NCBI GenBank assembly: GCA_022836615.1
Contig: MU405289.1
Location: 62,001 to 126,000 of the forward strand
Direction: 5' to 3'
Source: Annulohypoxylon bovei var. microspora
Lineage: Eukaryota; Ascomycota; Sordariomycetes; Xylariales; Hypoxylaceae
Length of the DNA stretch: 64,000 bases
A model generated the notes under the pieces. That model saw only the letters and a program-made list of their open reading frames with translations, searched no databases and had not been told where the DNA came from. Shown piece after piece: positions 1-11,536 of this stretch (position 1 is the first letter of the stretch; each line of letters starts with the position of its first letter). A program made the translations under genes and the position numbers.

Positions 1-1202
1 TTTTAAGGGGAAGAATGAGTAGGTAAACATCTCCGAAGTAAAAGTCATGCCATAACTAGGTGAATTACAGTTATATTCTCCCAGTTAGACTGAATCTACC
101 GCAGGCAAAGATGTACCTATTCGTCATGGCCTCGCCCTACCATGTACTTAATAACTTTAATTGAATTTTGAGCATTGCAAAAGGGGTATTATTTCCGTGG
201 ATGAAGACATAATATGCAGAGGCAATTGCGAAGCTACGAAGTATGTACCTAGGTAGATAGATATGCTAAATATCAATATGACGTCACCTGTTCACAAAAT
301 TTATTCCTTCCCTCATACAAAAATATCAATTGGGTTGCACGTGGACCGGGGTGCCGGGGTAGAAAGCTTCGTTGAGGCTCACAAACATGCTCATCAACCT
401 GTCGCACAAAAGAAACAAAAAGTTTTCAGATTCTGTCCCTACCCAGGTATATATTGGTAAATTCGTCCTGTAATAGCAAATACGGCAGGCTCCCGGTATC
501 AACGCAAAGCCAACTCATTACCCAATACTAATTGGTCTAAGATAGTGCCCGCATGCCAGTAACCTATGATAGAACACCGTGGACGGGACTCCGCAGCGCA
601 AAATATCTACCAAAGCTCATGGCCCGGCTTCATCATCTCTTAGCAGAATGAATTGACAAATCGGGTCCCTTAACCATGTTATCATCGACCGTCCTCCACG
701 GTAGACCCGCAGTCCACGCCAACTACGGAATCTCATTCGGCTCATCTTACAAACCCAAATTCAAGTGAACGTCAGTATCACTGGCATCTGCACGACACGC
801 CGCGGGGTCAGAAGTCGTCATGTCCATCTTCTGCAACATAGTATAAGTATGGGCATAGCTCTATTATAGCCTTACGACTTCATCATGTAGGTAAGACGTG
901 GTACCAATCTGAGAGCCTACCGACATAAGCACATTGGACAATCAATACCAAGTATCAATATGCCATACTACTCTAGTACTTTTCTAGGAGAAGTCTACTC
1001 ACCGATATTGGTTGAAGCTTATCTCCCTAGGTAGCTACATATCCGAGTGGAGCCTTGGATACATATTATAGATCGAGGATATGTACGGTAGAAAAGTCGG
1101 GTTCTTTGTCTATCTTGGTTCTCCCAAGCTTTTCATAAACGAGCCAGTTTCATCCATAACCGTAGAAAGCCTTTGGAATTCTGACCCATTTGCTGCTTCA
1201 AA
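1..1202. other. Intergenic, upstream of MATE gene
   Basis: No convincing coding region is visible; the open frames are short and have no recognisable family. An exact TACCTAGGTA palindrome lies at 246-255 and a partial copy (CCTAGGTA) at 1026-1033. The last few hundred bases probably hold the promoter and leader of the MATE gene. Confidence 0.6.
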
Positions 1203-2893
1203 ATGTCCGACTTATCGTCAACGACATCGACACTGGATACTCCTCCAAGTCTACCCGATGAATCGACAGCGCTTCTCCCAAAGGCATCTCCGGCCGATGA
1301 ACAGAGCCAATCCCCGCAATACTGGCAATGGCTGTCTGAAATTTGGCTCTTGACCAAGGCTTCGATTCCAGTGATACTGGCCTATACCCTTCAGAACAGT
1401 CTCCAGACTATTTCTGTCTTAATTGTCGGTCGTCTCTCGCCTGAAGCTTTGGCTACGGCAGCATTCTCTTATAGTGAGTACAACTTAAGAGCCGTTATTT
1501 ACTGGCCATATACTGGATCCAGAACGAAGAGATTTCTGGGCTCGTCGGATAGGCGGAAACCTATCATATAGATTTCACCGTCCTAAATTACCCTTGAGAC
1601 GTTAGAGGAGGAGTTGCTAATCTAAGATATTACTGCATAGTGTTTGCAATGGCTACAGGCTGGTTGATTGCTATGGGTGGTACAACTGCGCTAGACACTC
1701 TCGCCTCAACAAGTTTTACCGGTTCGCAAGACAAGCACGACCTCGGGATCCTTCTGCAGCGAGGTATCGTGGTATTGACCTTATTTTACGCCGTGGTGGC
1801 CGTGATATGGGGCTTTTCCGAACCTCTCTTCCGAGCGCTTGGACAGGAAGAATTCATCTGCGTTGAAGGCAGCAAGTTCCTTCACATCTTGATACCGGGT
1901 GGGCTAGGATATGTGTGGTTTGAATCTATGAAGAAGTATTTGCAAGCGCAAGAAATCTATCGGCCTGGAACTTACGTGCTCCTTATTACCTCGCCGCTCA
2001 ATGCCCTACTAAACTATCTCTTCATTTATAAGTTTGACTTGGGTCTCTACGGCGCCCCCTTTGCGACGGGTATCTCGTACTGGATCTCCTTCCTCCTTCT
2101 CGTCGCATATGCGACATTTGTGCGCGGCCACGAATGTTGGGGTGGCCTTGATCCTCGTCGTGCTCTCTCCAACCTATGGCCGTTCGCGCGCCTTGCCATC
2201 CTCGGAGTCATCCATGTAGGGACCGAATGGTGGGCTTTCGAGATCGTCGCCCTAGCTGCCGGTAGACTAGGTACTATCACGCTCGCCGCGCAATCCGTCA
2301 TCATGACAGCCGACCAAGTCATCAACACAGTCCCCTTTGGCTTGGGCGTCGCTGCCTCAGCGCGCATAGGAAATCTCCTCGGGGCGCAGAAGCCCCGCGA
2401 GGCAGAGCGTGCCGCCCACTGCGCCGCCATCTTATCGGTCATCTTGGGAACCACGATCCTTGCTATCCTAATGAGCACCAAAGACGTGTTCGGCAGGATT
2501 TTTAACGACGACGAACGCGTCATCCGACTCGTGTCCGAGGTCATGCCGTACGTCGCGCTGTTCCAGATCGCGGACGGCCTGAACGGGAGCTGCGGCGGCG
2601 TGCTGCGGGGTATGGGACGGCAGTGGGTTGGCGCTCTTGTCAACCTGATTAGTTACTACGGCGGAGCGCTGCCGGCGGGTATCTACCTTGCTTTCAACGG
2701 ATGGGGGCTGCAGGGCTTGTGGATCGGACAGTGTGTCGCTTTATACCTGGTCGGGATCTTGGAGTGGGTGATCGTCGGGCTGAGCAAATGGGACAAGGAG
2801 GTGCAGAGGGCGCTGGATAGACTTGAAGACAGTGACGCTGCGGATGATGGTATTGATGGGACCGGGGAGATTACCGCGCGAGTTGAAGTATGA
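1203..2893 (+). CDS. MATE family multidrug/toxin efflux transporter
   Basis: Two exons, 1203-1473 and 1641-2893, encode about 507 residues. The 167-nt intron has a GTGAGT donor and splits an ATG (Met91) codon, so the protein reads AAFSYMFAMATGW across the junction, a typical MATE sequence. Family knowledge: MATE proteins have 12 membrane helices in two homologous halves and expel cationic drugs or metabolites by H+ or Na+ antiport at the plasma or vacuolar membrane. Here residues 1-45 are a hydrophilic cytosolic tail, the first MatE half runs roughly from residue 50 to 210 and the second from 275 to 440, and the C-terminus is acidic (DSDAADDGIDG). The motif ALDTLASTSFTGS after helix 2 and the FGLGVAASARIGNLLGA segment in the second half are typical of fungal and plant members. 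The start is the first in-frame ATG. The substrate is unknown. Confidence 0.93.
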
Positions 2894-3606
2894 GCTGAAC
2901 TGTGAAAAGGGGTATTGACTATCTTCCTGCTATTGGACTAAACATTCGACCTCAATCCGATGGGCATATCATCTAAATCAAATTTTCAATGTATACTGAA
3001 GGTTTATTTATCTACAGCATTACTTAAGAATTATATGGAAGACTTAGAATCATAAGCGAGATATTCCGTTGATTTACCAGTGGCCATTCACTATGAGTGA
3101 ACATTAAATACCTATTCAATTGACGTCCGTTAACCTTTCACATAACCTTAGCTTAATGTAGGGATAGGTAACATAACTAGAGGTTCATATTATCGATACC
3201 CTATTGGTATCTCAATTACCTAAAACTCGACTAATCCAAACACAGACGGTCGTTACTACGCGTACCGTACACTAATACACTCATCAATAGTTTCGTATTC
3301 CTAGTCCAAACCGCAAGACGACTCCAAAACTCATATCGATGATGTAATTCTCTAACCTTGCTAGGGAGAAAGAATTCGGGACTCGCGCGGGACATGTACT
3401 ACCGGGGACCTTGCCCAGGGGATACAAGCCGACCCAACGCCACCCCATCTTTCCCTTTTTACCTTGCACCTTTAAACGCAGGTGTGTTTTCGTCTCCGTG
3501 ATCATACATCCGATAGCCAGCGCAGCGCATATCACTCTCTCATAAGGTCGTAGCACGTCCCCCCACGCCGTACCGAGTCATCGCGGTCATCGATCCGATC
3601 AACGGC
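2894..3606. other. Intergenic between convergent genes
   Basis: AT-rich spacer between the 3' ends of the MATE gene and the MARVEL gene. It should hold both 3' UTRs. No gene or repeat of note is seen. Confidence 0.6.
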
Positions 3607-4186
3607 CTACACGCCTATCTGGGACATGTTAGGCCCGCGAACGGAACCGCCGGAACGCCGCAGCTCATTCAGCACGAAGAACAGGCTCGCGGCGAAGGAG
3701 CCGAACAGGAACCACAGGAACACGGTGCTGGCCTGGATCTCGCGGCACCGCTTCTCGTCGTTGGCGGAGCCGAAGGCGATGTAGTCGCTGGTTTTATTTG
3801 TCTGTGGGGCAAGGGCAAACTAATGTTAGAAAGGGGTGACGTTTTTGAAAGACTTCATTTGGGAAGGAAAGGGGACAACGTACCAGGTGGGAGCAGTTCA
3901 CGGCTTGCAGCTTCGCGGAGAGCACGACGGCGGCGATGAAGGTGAACAGGGTAGCGGCGCTGTCGAGGCCGAGCGCCGCCGCCGGCATGGAGACGGAGGG
4001 CATGAAGTGCGAGACTAGACCGTAGAGCACGGCGATCCATGCCAGGGCGCATACGAACATGGTGAAATTGACGGCAGACTCCGAGCCGCTGATGTTGCTG
4101 GCGATGACATTGCCGATGAGCGCGGTGGTCAGCAGGACCAGGAGGAATTGCAGTATGCGCAGGATCGACTTGATCATGGTCTCCAT
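3607..4186 (-). CDS. MARVEL-domain four-helix membrane protein
   Basis: Two exons on the minus strand, 4186-3884 and 3801-3607, are separated by an 82-nt intron (donor GTACGT, acceptor CCACAG, phase 0). The product is about 165 residues. Four hydrophobic segments are visible: about residues 8-30, 42-62, 72-95 and 127-150. The segment before helix 4 is short and polar (NKTSDYIAFGSANDEKRC), and the tail is short and basic then polar. This size and topology match fungal MARVEL proteins of the Nce102 type, which sit in the plasma membrane or in vesicles and organise membrane microdomains. The assignment rests on topology and overall look, since MARVEL domains have no catalytic motif. The second exon is much richer in GC than the flanking DNA. 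Confidence 0.82.
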
Positions 4187-7057
4187 GGCGATGATGTTTG
4201 AAAGTACTATTTGTATGTTGTGGTTATTCTATAGTAGATGTTACAGACGTTGGCGGCGCAAAGGCCGGGGACGACCAGATTATGACGATACGTATGTAAC
4301 TAGGTAAGTTGCTGAGGAGGACAAGCAACGAAAATCTAGACAATGTTCGGGTTAGGTTAGGCTTCTCTTTGTTTCCTCGAGGAATAATAGGACGGACGAT
4401 CCTTTAAGTGATGAGTGATGGGATTGGACTCGAGGGCGGAGTGGTGTAACTTCGAAGGGAGAAAAGACCGTACTTTAATCGGATGTGGAGGGTGTGTTAT
4501 TGGTCAAAAGTTCTAAAAAAGGTTACTTTTTTTAAGCGTAAGCTATGGGGTGTCGATGTCGATCAAATGATGCGCATCGATGTTTTGGATGTTTTGGCTA
4601 GAATGGATTAAGCAAAAGTCGATATGTCGATGACCTGTTGATCGGCAGTTGCGGGATAGATGCGTACCTAGGACCTAGGTTAACGGTACTTTCTCATATA
4701 TTTGCATATGTTTGCCAAACTATGACCTCATTGGACCTTCCCTCTCATTCTAGAAATAGTGACGTACACAATACCAACGGCGCAGATGGCAGCTGCTGGT
4801 TAAATTTTAAGCGCAAGTATTTTGATCCAAATTTGAAGTAACGGGTGAAAGTTTAAGTTTTAAGCAATTCACTCTTGCAATTTGTGGGCGCTACCTGAAT
4901 TTATTATTATTCGTTACATGTATTTGTTATTTATTATTCCCATCCATCTTCTATATTCTTGGATGATATGATTCGAATCCGGCTTTTCTCCATGTCATCA
5001 ACATTGTCCGGTCCCTTTGACTTCCGAATCCAGGTACCTACATGGAATAAAGAAACTCATGTATAACCGTCGTACCACACAGGGGACCGTCCTTCGTGGT
5101 TGGCCCGGCAGTCTGCCCACAGCCAATCACGCCATATCTACGGACTCCACATTATCTGCATCCTCCAAGAAACATCCAAGGTTCTCAGGTCTTTCATCAA
5201 CGATAAGATCTCGAGTCTCAGATGATTGGCTCAGGCAGCTCCCCCATGTTTCGCTGCTTGCCCCAGCAACCGCCAACTTTGGAATCGCTCAAGGGTCCTG
5301 CAGATGTTTATTCGTCTCGATTATGCGACTGCGTGCTAGCCAGTCGACCCTACGAGTGTTTAAAGGCTTGCGACGCGACGCGCACCATATGCGCCTGTCG
5401 CATAAAGCTGAGCCTCACTGCACAATCAGAGGCTTACGCACCGAGGTCTCTTAGCTTGCGACGTTAGCTTGTGGCGCCTAGCTTCTGCCAGACGGGTTAC
5501 ATATATTAAATAAACCCGCCCCCAGAGAGCTTTATCAAACTATCATGTGTGGTGGTCTATTCTTGAACTCAACGAGATACCGCCATAACCAAGTTGGTGC
5601 TAATTATTTTACACCCACGGAAAGATTTAACTCTAGCCCAAGGGCATAGCTAACATACGAGCGTGAGTAGGTAAAAAACGATGGTTCCTAGCTGACTCTT
5701 ATGTTGATATAAGTCGAGTCAAGTCTACCAAATGGTTAACCAAAGCTTCGGCACCACGACTCCAGTCAACCTATAATACTAGACGACGCTAATTTTCCCA
5801 ACGTGAGCTGTGTGAGTAAAAGGCTTCTATTTCAAGTCAGCAGATACTTGTTTACGAACTCATGAACAACCCCCACGGCAACATTGAGTCACTATGAAAT
5901 CGGCATGTTGGGCGGTGGTTATCTGACTCGGATGCGACTATGAATGAGCGTGTTCCCTTTTTAAAGATAAAAAAAGCCGTTGGACTCTTGACTAAACGCA
6001 CGACAGATATGCTTACTATCACTTCCTGGAGTATATCTTTAATACTGGATATTCTCTACGCGACTCTTTGAAACTGTCTAACGCAGGAACATGAATGGTT
6101 CCGAAGTTTTAGCTTACTGTTGTGACTTCCTGTAGACATTCGTTACTACTGAAACTAGAGGCCAAAGGATCTGAAGTCCGTCTCAACTATTCATAATGCT
6201 TCGAGAATAGCATATGATGCCCCCTTTAGTTGAATTATCTACTTAGTTGATGATTTTATAGACTCATAACAGTCAATTGTCATGAGGAGGGCCTTATACG
6301 TACCTAGGTATTTATGTGTAAACCAACACCATTTGACCGAGTTATCCGTAGAGAGTCTTCAACAGAATGGCTATTTTCGAATATGGGAAATTCTTCAATT
6401 ACTTCGATGTCTAAGAAGTATGTATAAGCGTGAACTCAGGACAAACAAACTCGATTGATCTAATAATAACCTTGATTAACAAATACACCCCTAGATCTTA
6501 AGTAGTACGTATATATCGGTTACCAACATGATATGCAACCATGTTGAATCGAGTACCTAGATACTTTGCAGTGCCGGATCGGAAAACGGTAAAGAATTTG
6601 ATTGGATGAGAAATCCACCCACGGACGGGTTTGAAAATTTCGGTACGTACTCGGAGATCGGCTCACAGTTGCATCACTGTGCATGTATTATGTACACCGA
6701 GCTCTTAATTTTTTTCTATCGGTGTTCCTGAGCTCATCGTCGTGTCATAACAACCTGTTCTTTAGAACAATAGCACGATATGCCAATTGCTCTACAACTC
6801 AATTGAGGAACAAAGACAGTCGGAGAAAATAGTATCCTTCTTCTAATCTTAGATCCAGTCGGTGAGTTTAAGCTACGTATTACGTGGTGTAGAGTTCCTG
6901 GCGGCGCAACCGGATATAGGTCTTCCTGACTCTCCGAAGCTTCTCGACCGAAATCCTCCGACCCTGTCAGCACATTTTAATCATCGTCAAATCGTCCACG
7001 GCAACCGTTTAACTCGAAGCCAGTACCGTGTCGAGTTAATTCTCTAAAGAGGAGATA
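4187..7057. other. Long intergenic spacer
   Basis: 2.9 kb between two divergent genes. The longest open frame (5017-5454) shows no coding character. Two overlapping copies of the CCTAGG motif lie at 4665-4680, and an exact TACCTAGGTA at 6301-6310. The segment 4970-4996 resembles 17590-17616 at 24 of 27 positions. Otherwise the sequence is AT-rich and featureless. Confidence 0.55.
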
Positions 7058-7954
7058 ATGTCACAGGTTTATTCTCTCATGAGCCAAGCCATCTTCGGTT
7101 CAACAAAGACAAGCGTGCTGCGACAAGTTGTGTCGAACGTAGAGAGGGCGGCATGGAGGCGGACCTTTACCTTAAGACCGCAGCAGCCTAGGTGGATCTC
7201 TTCGTCGAGAATTATCCCTTATGCGGCGCCACGTCCGACAATAGCCAACACCCTATCTAAATCCTATAAGGCCTCATTACGTTCGACCCGACGATCATTT
7301 CACAGAACCTCTCGATTACGAGATGCGAAGCCCCCCCCTAAAAGTTCCGCCGCTCAAGAACCACAAGGAATCTCGGCAAGATTAAGAAAGTTATCTAGAG
7401 AATATGGGTGGGCTGCGCTTGGAGTTTATCTCGGGTTAACCGTACTAGATTTCCCTTTTTGCTTCTTACTGGTTCGGTCGGTGGGAACGGAAAGGATAGG
7501 TCGGTCTTGGTAAGAAATTATTTTGGATCCAGGTCGCTGACATGACTTAGGTGAAATCGAACACTACGTGGTCTCAAACATCTCAAAAGTAATACCGGAA
7601 TCCGTTCGGGACTGGTGGAGCGAATACCGGGAGGCTCTGAAAAGTGCTAAGCAGGAACGAAACAATAACGGAGAGGTGGTCGAACATGACGAATCGGCTG
7701 ATTGGGGTGTAGAGGAAGCCGAAAGAAGAAACAAGGCTGGAGCTAGTAAGTTTTGATAAATGAAGGTTAATCGAGAGAATATGCTTATACTCATATTCCT
7801 ACTAGGTCTTGGGACACAGCTGGCTCTTGCCTACGCAGTTCATAAAAGTTTCATCTTTCTCCGAGTACCTTTGACGGCTGCGATAACACCCAAGGTAGTC
7901 AAGGTCCTTAGGTCGTGGGGCTGGAACATTGGGAAGCGACCGAGCAAACGGTGA
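7058..7954 (+). CDS. FAM210/DUF1279-family mitochondrial membrane protein
   Basis: Three exons (7058-7499, 7551-7745, 7806-7954) give about 261 residues. Intron 1 is 51 nt with a weak GTCGGT donor, chosen because it restores GTERIGEIEHYVVSNISK in frame; the better-looking GTAAGA ten bases later leads to a stop. Intron 2 is 60 nt. Residues 1-100 are basic, Ser/Arg-rich and lack acids, consistent with a mitochondrial presequence. The conserved DUF1279 part begins at about residue 110 (LSREYGWAALGVYLGLTVLDFPFCFLLV, a membrane segment) and ends with the hallmark LALAYAVHKSFIFLRVPLTAAITPKVV. Human relatives FAM210A/B are mitochondrial inner-membrane proteins linked to translation and metabolism; the fungal function is not defined. 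A charged insert (residues about 165-215) lies between the two conserved blocks. Confidence 0.88.
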
Positions 7955-10271
7955 CAAGGGGGTCATCATTTAAAAGCACGTGGGAAGACATCAGTCACGA
8001 TCCCACCCCTTCCATAACTATGGGTGTTTTTGCATAGGTTGGCGCTCAAGTAGAGGGGCTTGTAAAATAGGTCTACGAGGATGTACGATCGACATGAGAC
8101 CATTAGACTCACTCCACATAGAACATAATCAACGACAGCAACGATCAACTTTAGAATCGAGATCAACACAGCCTCGCTGGCAGTCAGATCAAATTCCGGG
8201 GATTCCGGCGACCTACTAGGTTGGACTTCTCCCCCTAATCAATGCTATTTACTGCATGTATGTAGTACGGCGATATGTGATACCTACCTACATGTATGTA
8301 ACCTTAGAACAGCCGAAAAGATTTGCGAGGCCACTCTTTAAGGTTCCGGTTCATTTCGAATCCGTTCTAATAAAAACAGGTATCCCTTGATTCCTCTCTC
8401 TAACTACCTACCTACCAGTCTACGCAGGTTTGTGGGCTAGACTATCTATGAAGCCGCTTTAACTCACCTACCCACATACCCACTCCATTGATATCCTTAT
8501 GCACAGGACTTTGTTTCCCATGAGGCCTTCTACCTTATAGTGTAGTATAGTGTAATATTTCGGGTGAATGGATGATGATAGTATAGATAGGAATAGCCTA
8601 GGTACTACGCTGGATGTGATTCTCACTTCATAGATATACGATCCGACTTAGAATTTGAAGTTTCCTAGAAGCTAGTTGATCTCATTTTTTTCTTATTTTC
8701 AAACCGAGTGGGTGCCGTCTGCAATACTCTCAAGATATCACAGTGCTCCCCAGAGAATGTTCTCTCGGCATGCTATATACATAATAGGTACTCTTCGAAA
8801 ATCGGTTCCCGAGCTGAAACGTGCTAGATTCTGTAGCCAAAAATCCACAGGTTTAGCCGTGTCTGGAATACCTTCTATCTCGGTCACATAGTACGCATGG
8901 TACGATCATGACGATCGACAAAAACAAAATAGAGTTTGGCGGATCTTCTTTAGTACGCAGCAAGGCCACATTCATCATCCACTCTCTCGTTGCTCCTCCA
9001 CAATGTTCTCCACAGCACTCACCATGGCTTCACCGAAATGGTATAGATATTGCTATATTCGACTTCGAATGTCTAGAGTCGACGGACGCTAACATTATCA
9101 CAGGAACTTGGAGGTGGCCAAATTTATCGTGGTCAAATAGCATCGCCCTTCCACTCGACCGCCCCTGACTAGTAGGTAAAGCAGAACTAAGTCAGCCAAA
9201 TTTGCCTCAGTAACCATATTGTTGAAGGGCCCATCATGTTGGAATATTTATAAGGTCAACTGAAACAATCGTAGTTCTGCTAGAACACCTGAATCCATTG
9301 GGATATGTACTCTAAACATCAGACCAATTCGCGAGAACTTGGAACGAGCCATCACCAGATATGGGGGTTAGATCCGGGCTCTTTGAGTTCCCAGCTATCT
9401 GGACTCCAGTTGTTCAGCTGATCAAGTAGCCCATATATTACAGCCGGTATCCCTGCGAGACCACAAATATATGAACTTATTCGCAGGCCTAGAACTGAAT
9501 CACCTAGCCTAGAATACGCCGTACATCATGAGTCCGAATACAGGGTTCAGCCTCTAAGACTGACACGTTATAACAAGGACCACGTCCCTAGGAATGAGCT
9601 ACAATCACAGAGACCATTGGTGTGGAGCCCACGGTAGTAGATGTGTCCCAGGGGAATGGAACAGAGGGCAGGGGGAGATTCAAAAAAAAAAAAAGATTCC
9701 TACGGTATTTATTTGCGATGCTTGAATCGATGTATTCGATACCTAGTATGCCTAGACACTTCCCCCTATTTACTCATCTGTCACACCTAGCGGACGATTT
9801 CTTTCTAATGGTCTCGACTATCGAACAGCTCTACGCTTTTTAACTATAGTCAATCGTGTCAACGTAAAAGTTGTTACAAAGAATCCATCAGTTGAAAGTG
9901 TTAACAGAAATAGAAATGTGGAATTTGCGGATAGAACTAAAGACGGCATAAAGTTCAACCAAAGGAGACTAGACGGGAAAATGTATTTTTCCCCTTCCCC
10001 TTCTCCATCTCATTGTAGTTGAGTAAAAAAGGGGGGTTGGGCCTTCTTGAGTGTCTACACATACATTCCTAGTTCAAGCTTCGGGTGGCTCCGTACCCTA
10101 AACGTAACTGACTTGTACGGATCGCCACCTACGATTTTTAATGTTGGCATAACATTAGCACTGGGTATTAGAATTATACTTCCGTTTATTTTGACATTGA
10201 ATCTAATAGATACTATCTCTTAATTAGGTGTAAAGTCGTACTGTACCTGAAAAGTATATACAGGCCTGATC
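7955..10271. other. Long intergenic spacer
   Basis: About 2.3 kb with only short, non-conserved open frames. It contains CTACCTACC-type repeats near 8284 and 8402, a CCTAGGTA core near 8598 and a run of A at about 9680-9693. No gene, tRNA or transposon end is recognised. Confidence 0.55.
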
Positions 10272-10272
10272 A

Positions 10273-10286
10273 TATATAAATATAAA
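10273..10286 (+). promoter_or_regulatory. Possible TATA-box region
   Basis: A TATATAAATATAAA run lies about 220 bases upstream of the ATG at 10504. It is placed where a core promoter for that small gene would be expected, but AT-rich spacers produce such runs by chance. Confidence 0.3.
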
Positions 10287-10503
10287 ACCATGTCCCACAC
10301 CAGACACCACTCTTAATCTTTTCATTACACAGCCAACCAACGTATGCGCCTACATACATACATTGATTGTTTCGTATAACTATACATAGTTTTCTTTACA
10401 TACGTCTTCCATATCATCATTATTATCTATCTCATCAACTATTATACCACGGGCAACCGCAAGACGTATCGCCAGACACACCGGACGACGTCTTATCAGC
10501 ACA

Positions 10504-10914
10504 ATGGCGAATGCCAACCGTCGTCGTCGTCAGAGCAATGTCCAACGCACAGAAGTTGGCGAATCCAGTAATAGTAGTCGACAGACGACATCGTCACAGA
10601 GCGCAACTCCACCGCAGCAATCCGCGCTCTGGTACGGGCATGTCAATTACATTGAAGCGACAGACATACTAGACGCCGCGAGGGAAGGTGAAGAAACACT
10701 GAATCAACCACACCTCAAAATAATACTCGAAAAGGCGCTACGCGACATCTGGGAAAGGATATTGAGACAGCCGGATCAGTATGTCATGACGAGGGATGAG
10801 TTCGCGATATTCAACTTCTTTCAGAACATGCCCTTAGACAAGGAGACGGCTGCGATAGCCGCTAAGGCAAGGGCGAACTATTGGGCCAACGTATGGGGAC
10901 CGCAATCACTTTGA
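10504..10914 (+). CDS. Small uncharacterised fungal protein (136 aa)
   Basis: A single uninterrupted exon of 136 codons. I do not recognise a named domain. The first 40 residues are polar and low in complexity (Arg/Ser/Gln-rich, starting MANANRRRRQSN). From about residue 41 the protein looks folded and mainly helical: YGHVNYIEATDILDAA, then a helix with alternating charges (ILEKALRDIWERI), then PDQYVMTRDEFAIFNFFQ, which has the rhythm of an EF-hand-like helix but no calcium loop. Codon use looks like genuine coding sequence and the ATG lies in a favourable context (CACAATGG). Probably a nuclear or cytosolic protein of unknown role; a chance open frame is possible but unlikely. Confidence 0.62.
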   Translation: MANANRRRRQSNVQRTEVGESSNSSRQTTSSQSATPPQQSALWYGHVNYIEATDILDAAREGEETLNQPHLKIILEKALRDIWERILRQPDQYVMTRDEFAIFNFFQNMPLDKETAAIAAKARANYWANVWGPQSL

Positions 10915-11536
10915 TTTTCCTATTCATCATGTGCTAGGCTTAGACATTCCCTTAATGCTGGAGGCTGTGGAGAAGAAATACACGACCATGGATGATACCC
11001 CGATTTGATTTAATAAACAAAGGAGCGGGGAGTAAATAGATTTTAGAGATAGAGAATAGAGGTTAACTTAAAAAGCTAACACTTCAGAGCGATGTTTGTG
11101 TTAGACGCCACATATTTACCCCACATCCCTCTGCCAACGTTGCCTGCAAGTGTCACCCACCTGTCTTAAGTACAGGTACAAGTAGCTAGGTAACTAATAA
11201 GTAGAAAAACCATGTACCTGTACCTACTGGTATCGAGGTGGATCTTTAATTGACTTCAATCAATGTTCCCCGGAACTCAATCCCTTAAACGTTAAACCTC
11301 AGCCTCAACCCCAACCTACAACCTACAACCTCGAGCGCTCATCAGTATTGAATGAAAGCTACCTATTTCGTACCGATATGATATCTTCTCTAAACCACAG
11401 ACGCTTATTTTAAACAGGTACCTATCCTAACAGATTAATATCATGCCATGAACTAAACTAAACCCTCATTACTTATGAATTGATCTACATACATACTTAT
11501 GTGCTAAGGCTCATTAAATTATTGATACACTTCGAT
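10915..11536. other. Intergenic spacer
   Basis: 3' flank of the 136-residue gene and 5' flank of the PNGase A gene. It contains short tandem stretches, including ACCTACA repeats near 11314-11330 and GTACCTGTACCT near 11214. No gene is seen. Confidence 0.55.

Noticed and set aside
5017..5454. 145-codon open frame in a long spacer
   Set aside because: No hydrophobic core, no family resemblance, and codon use like the surrounding AT-leaning DNA.
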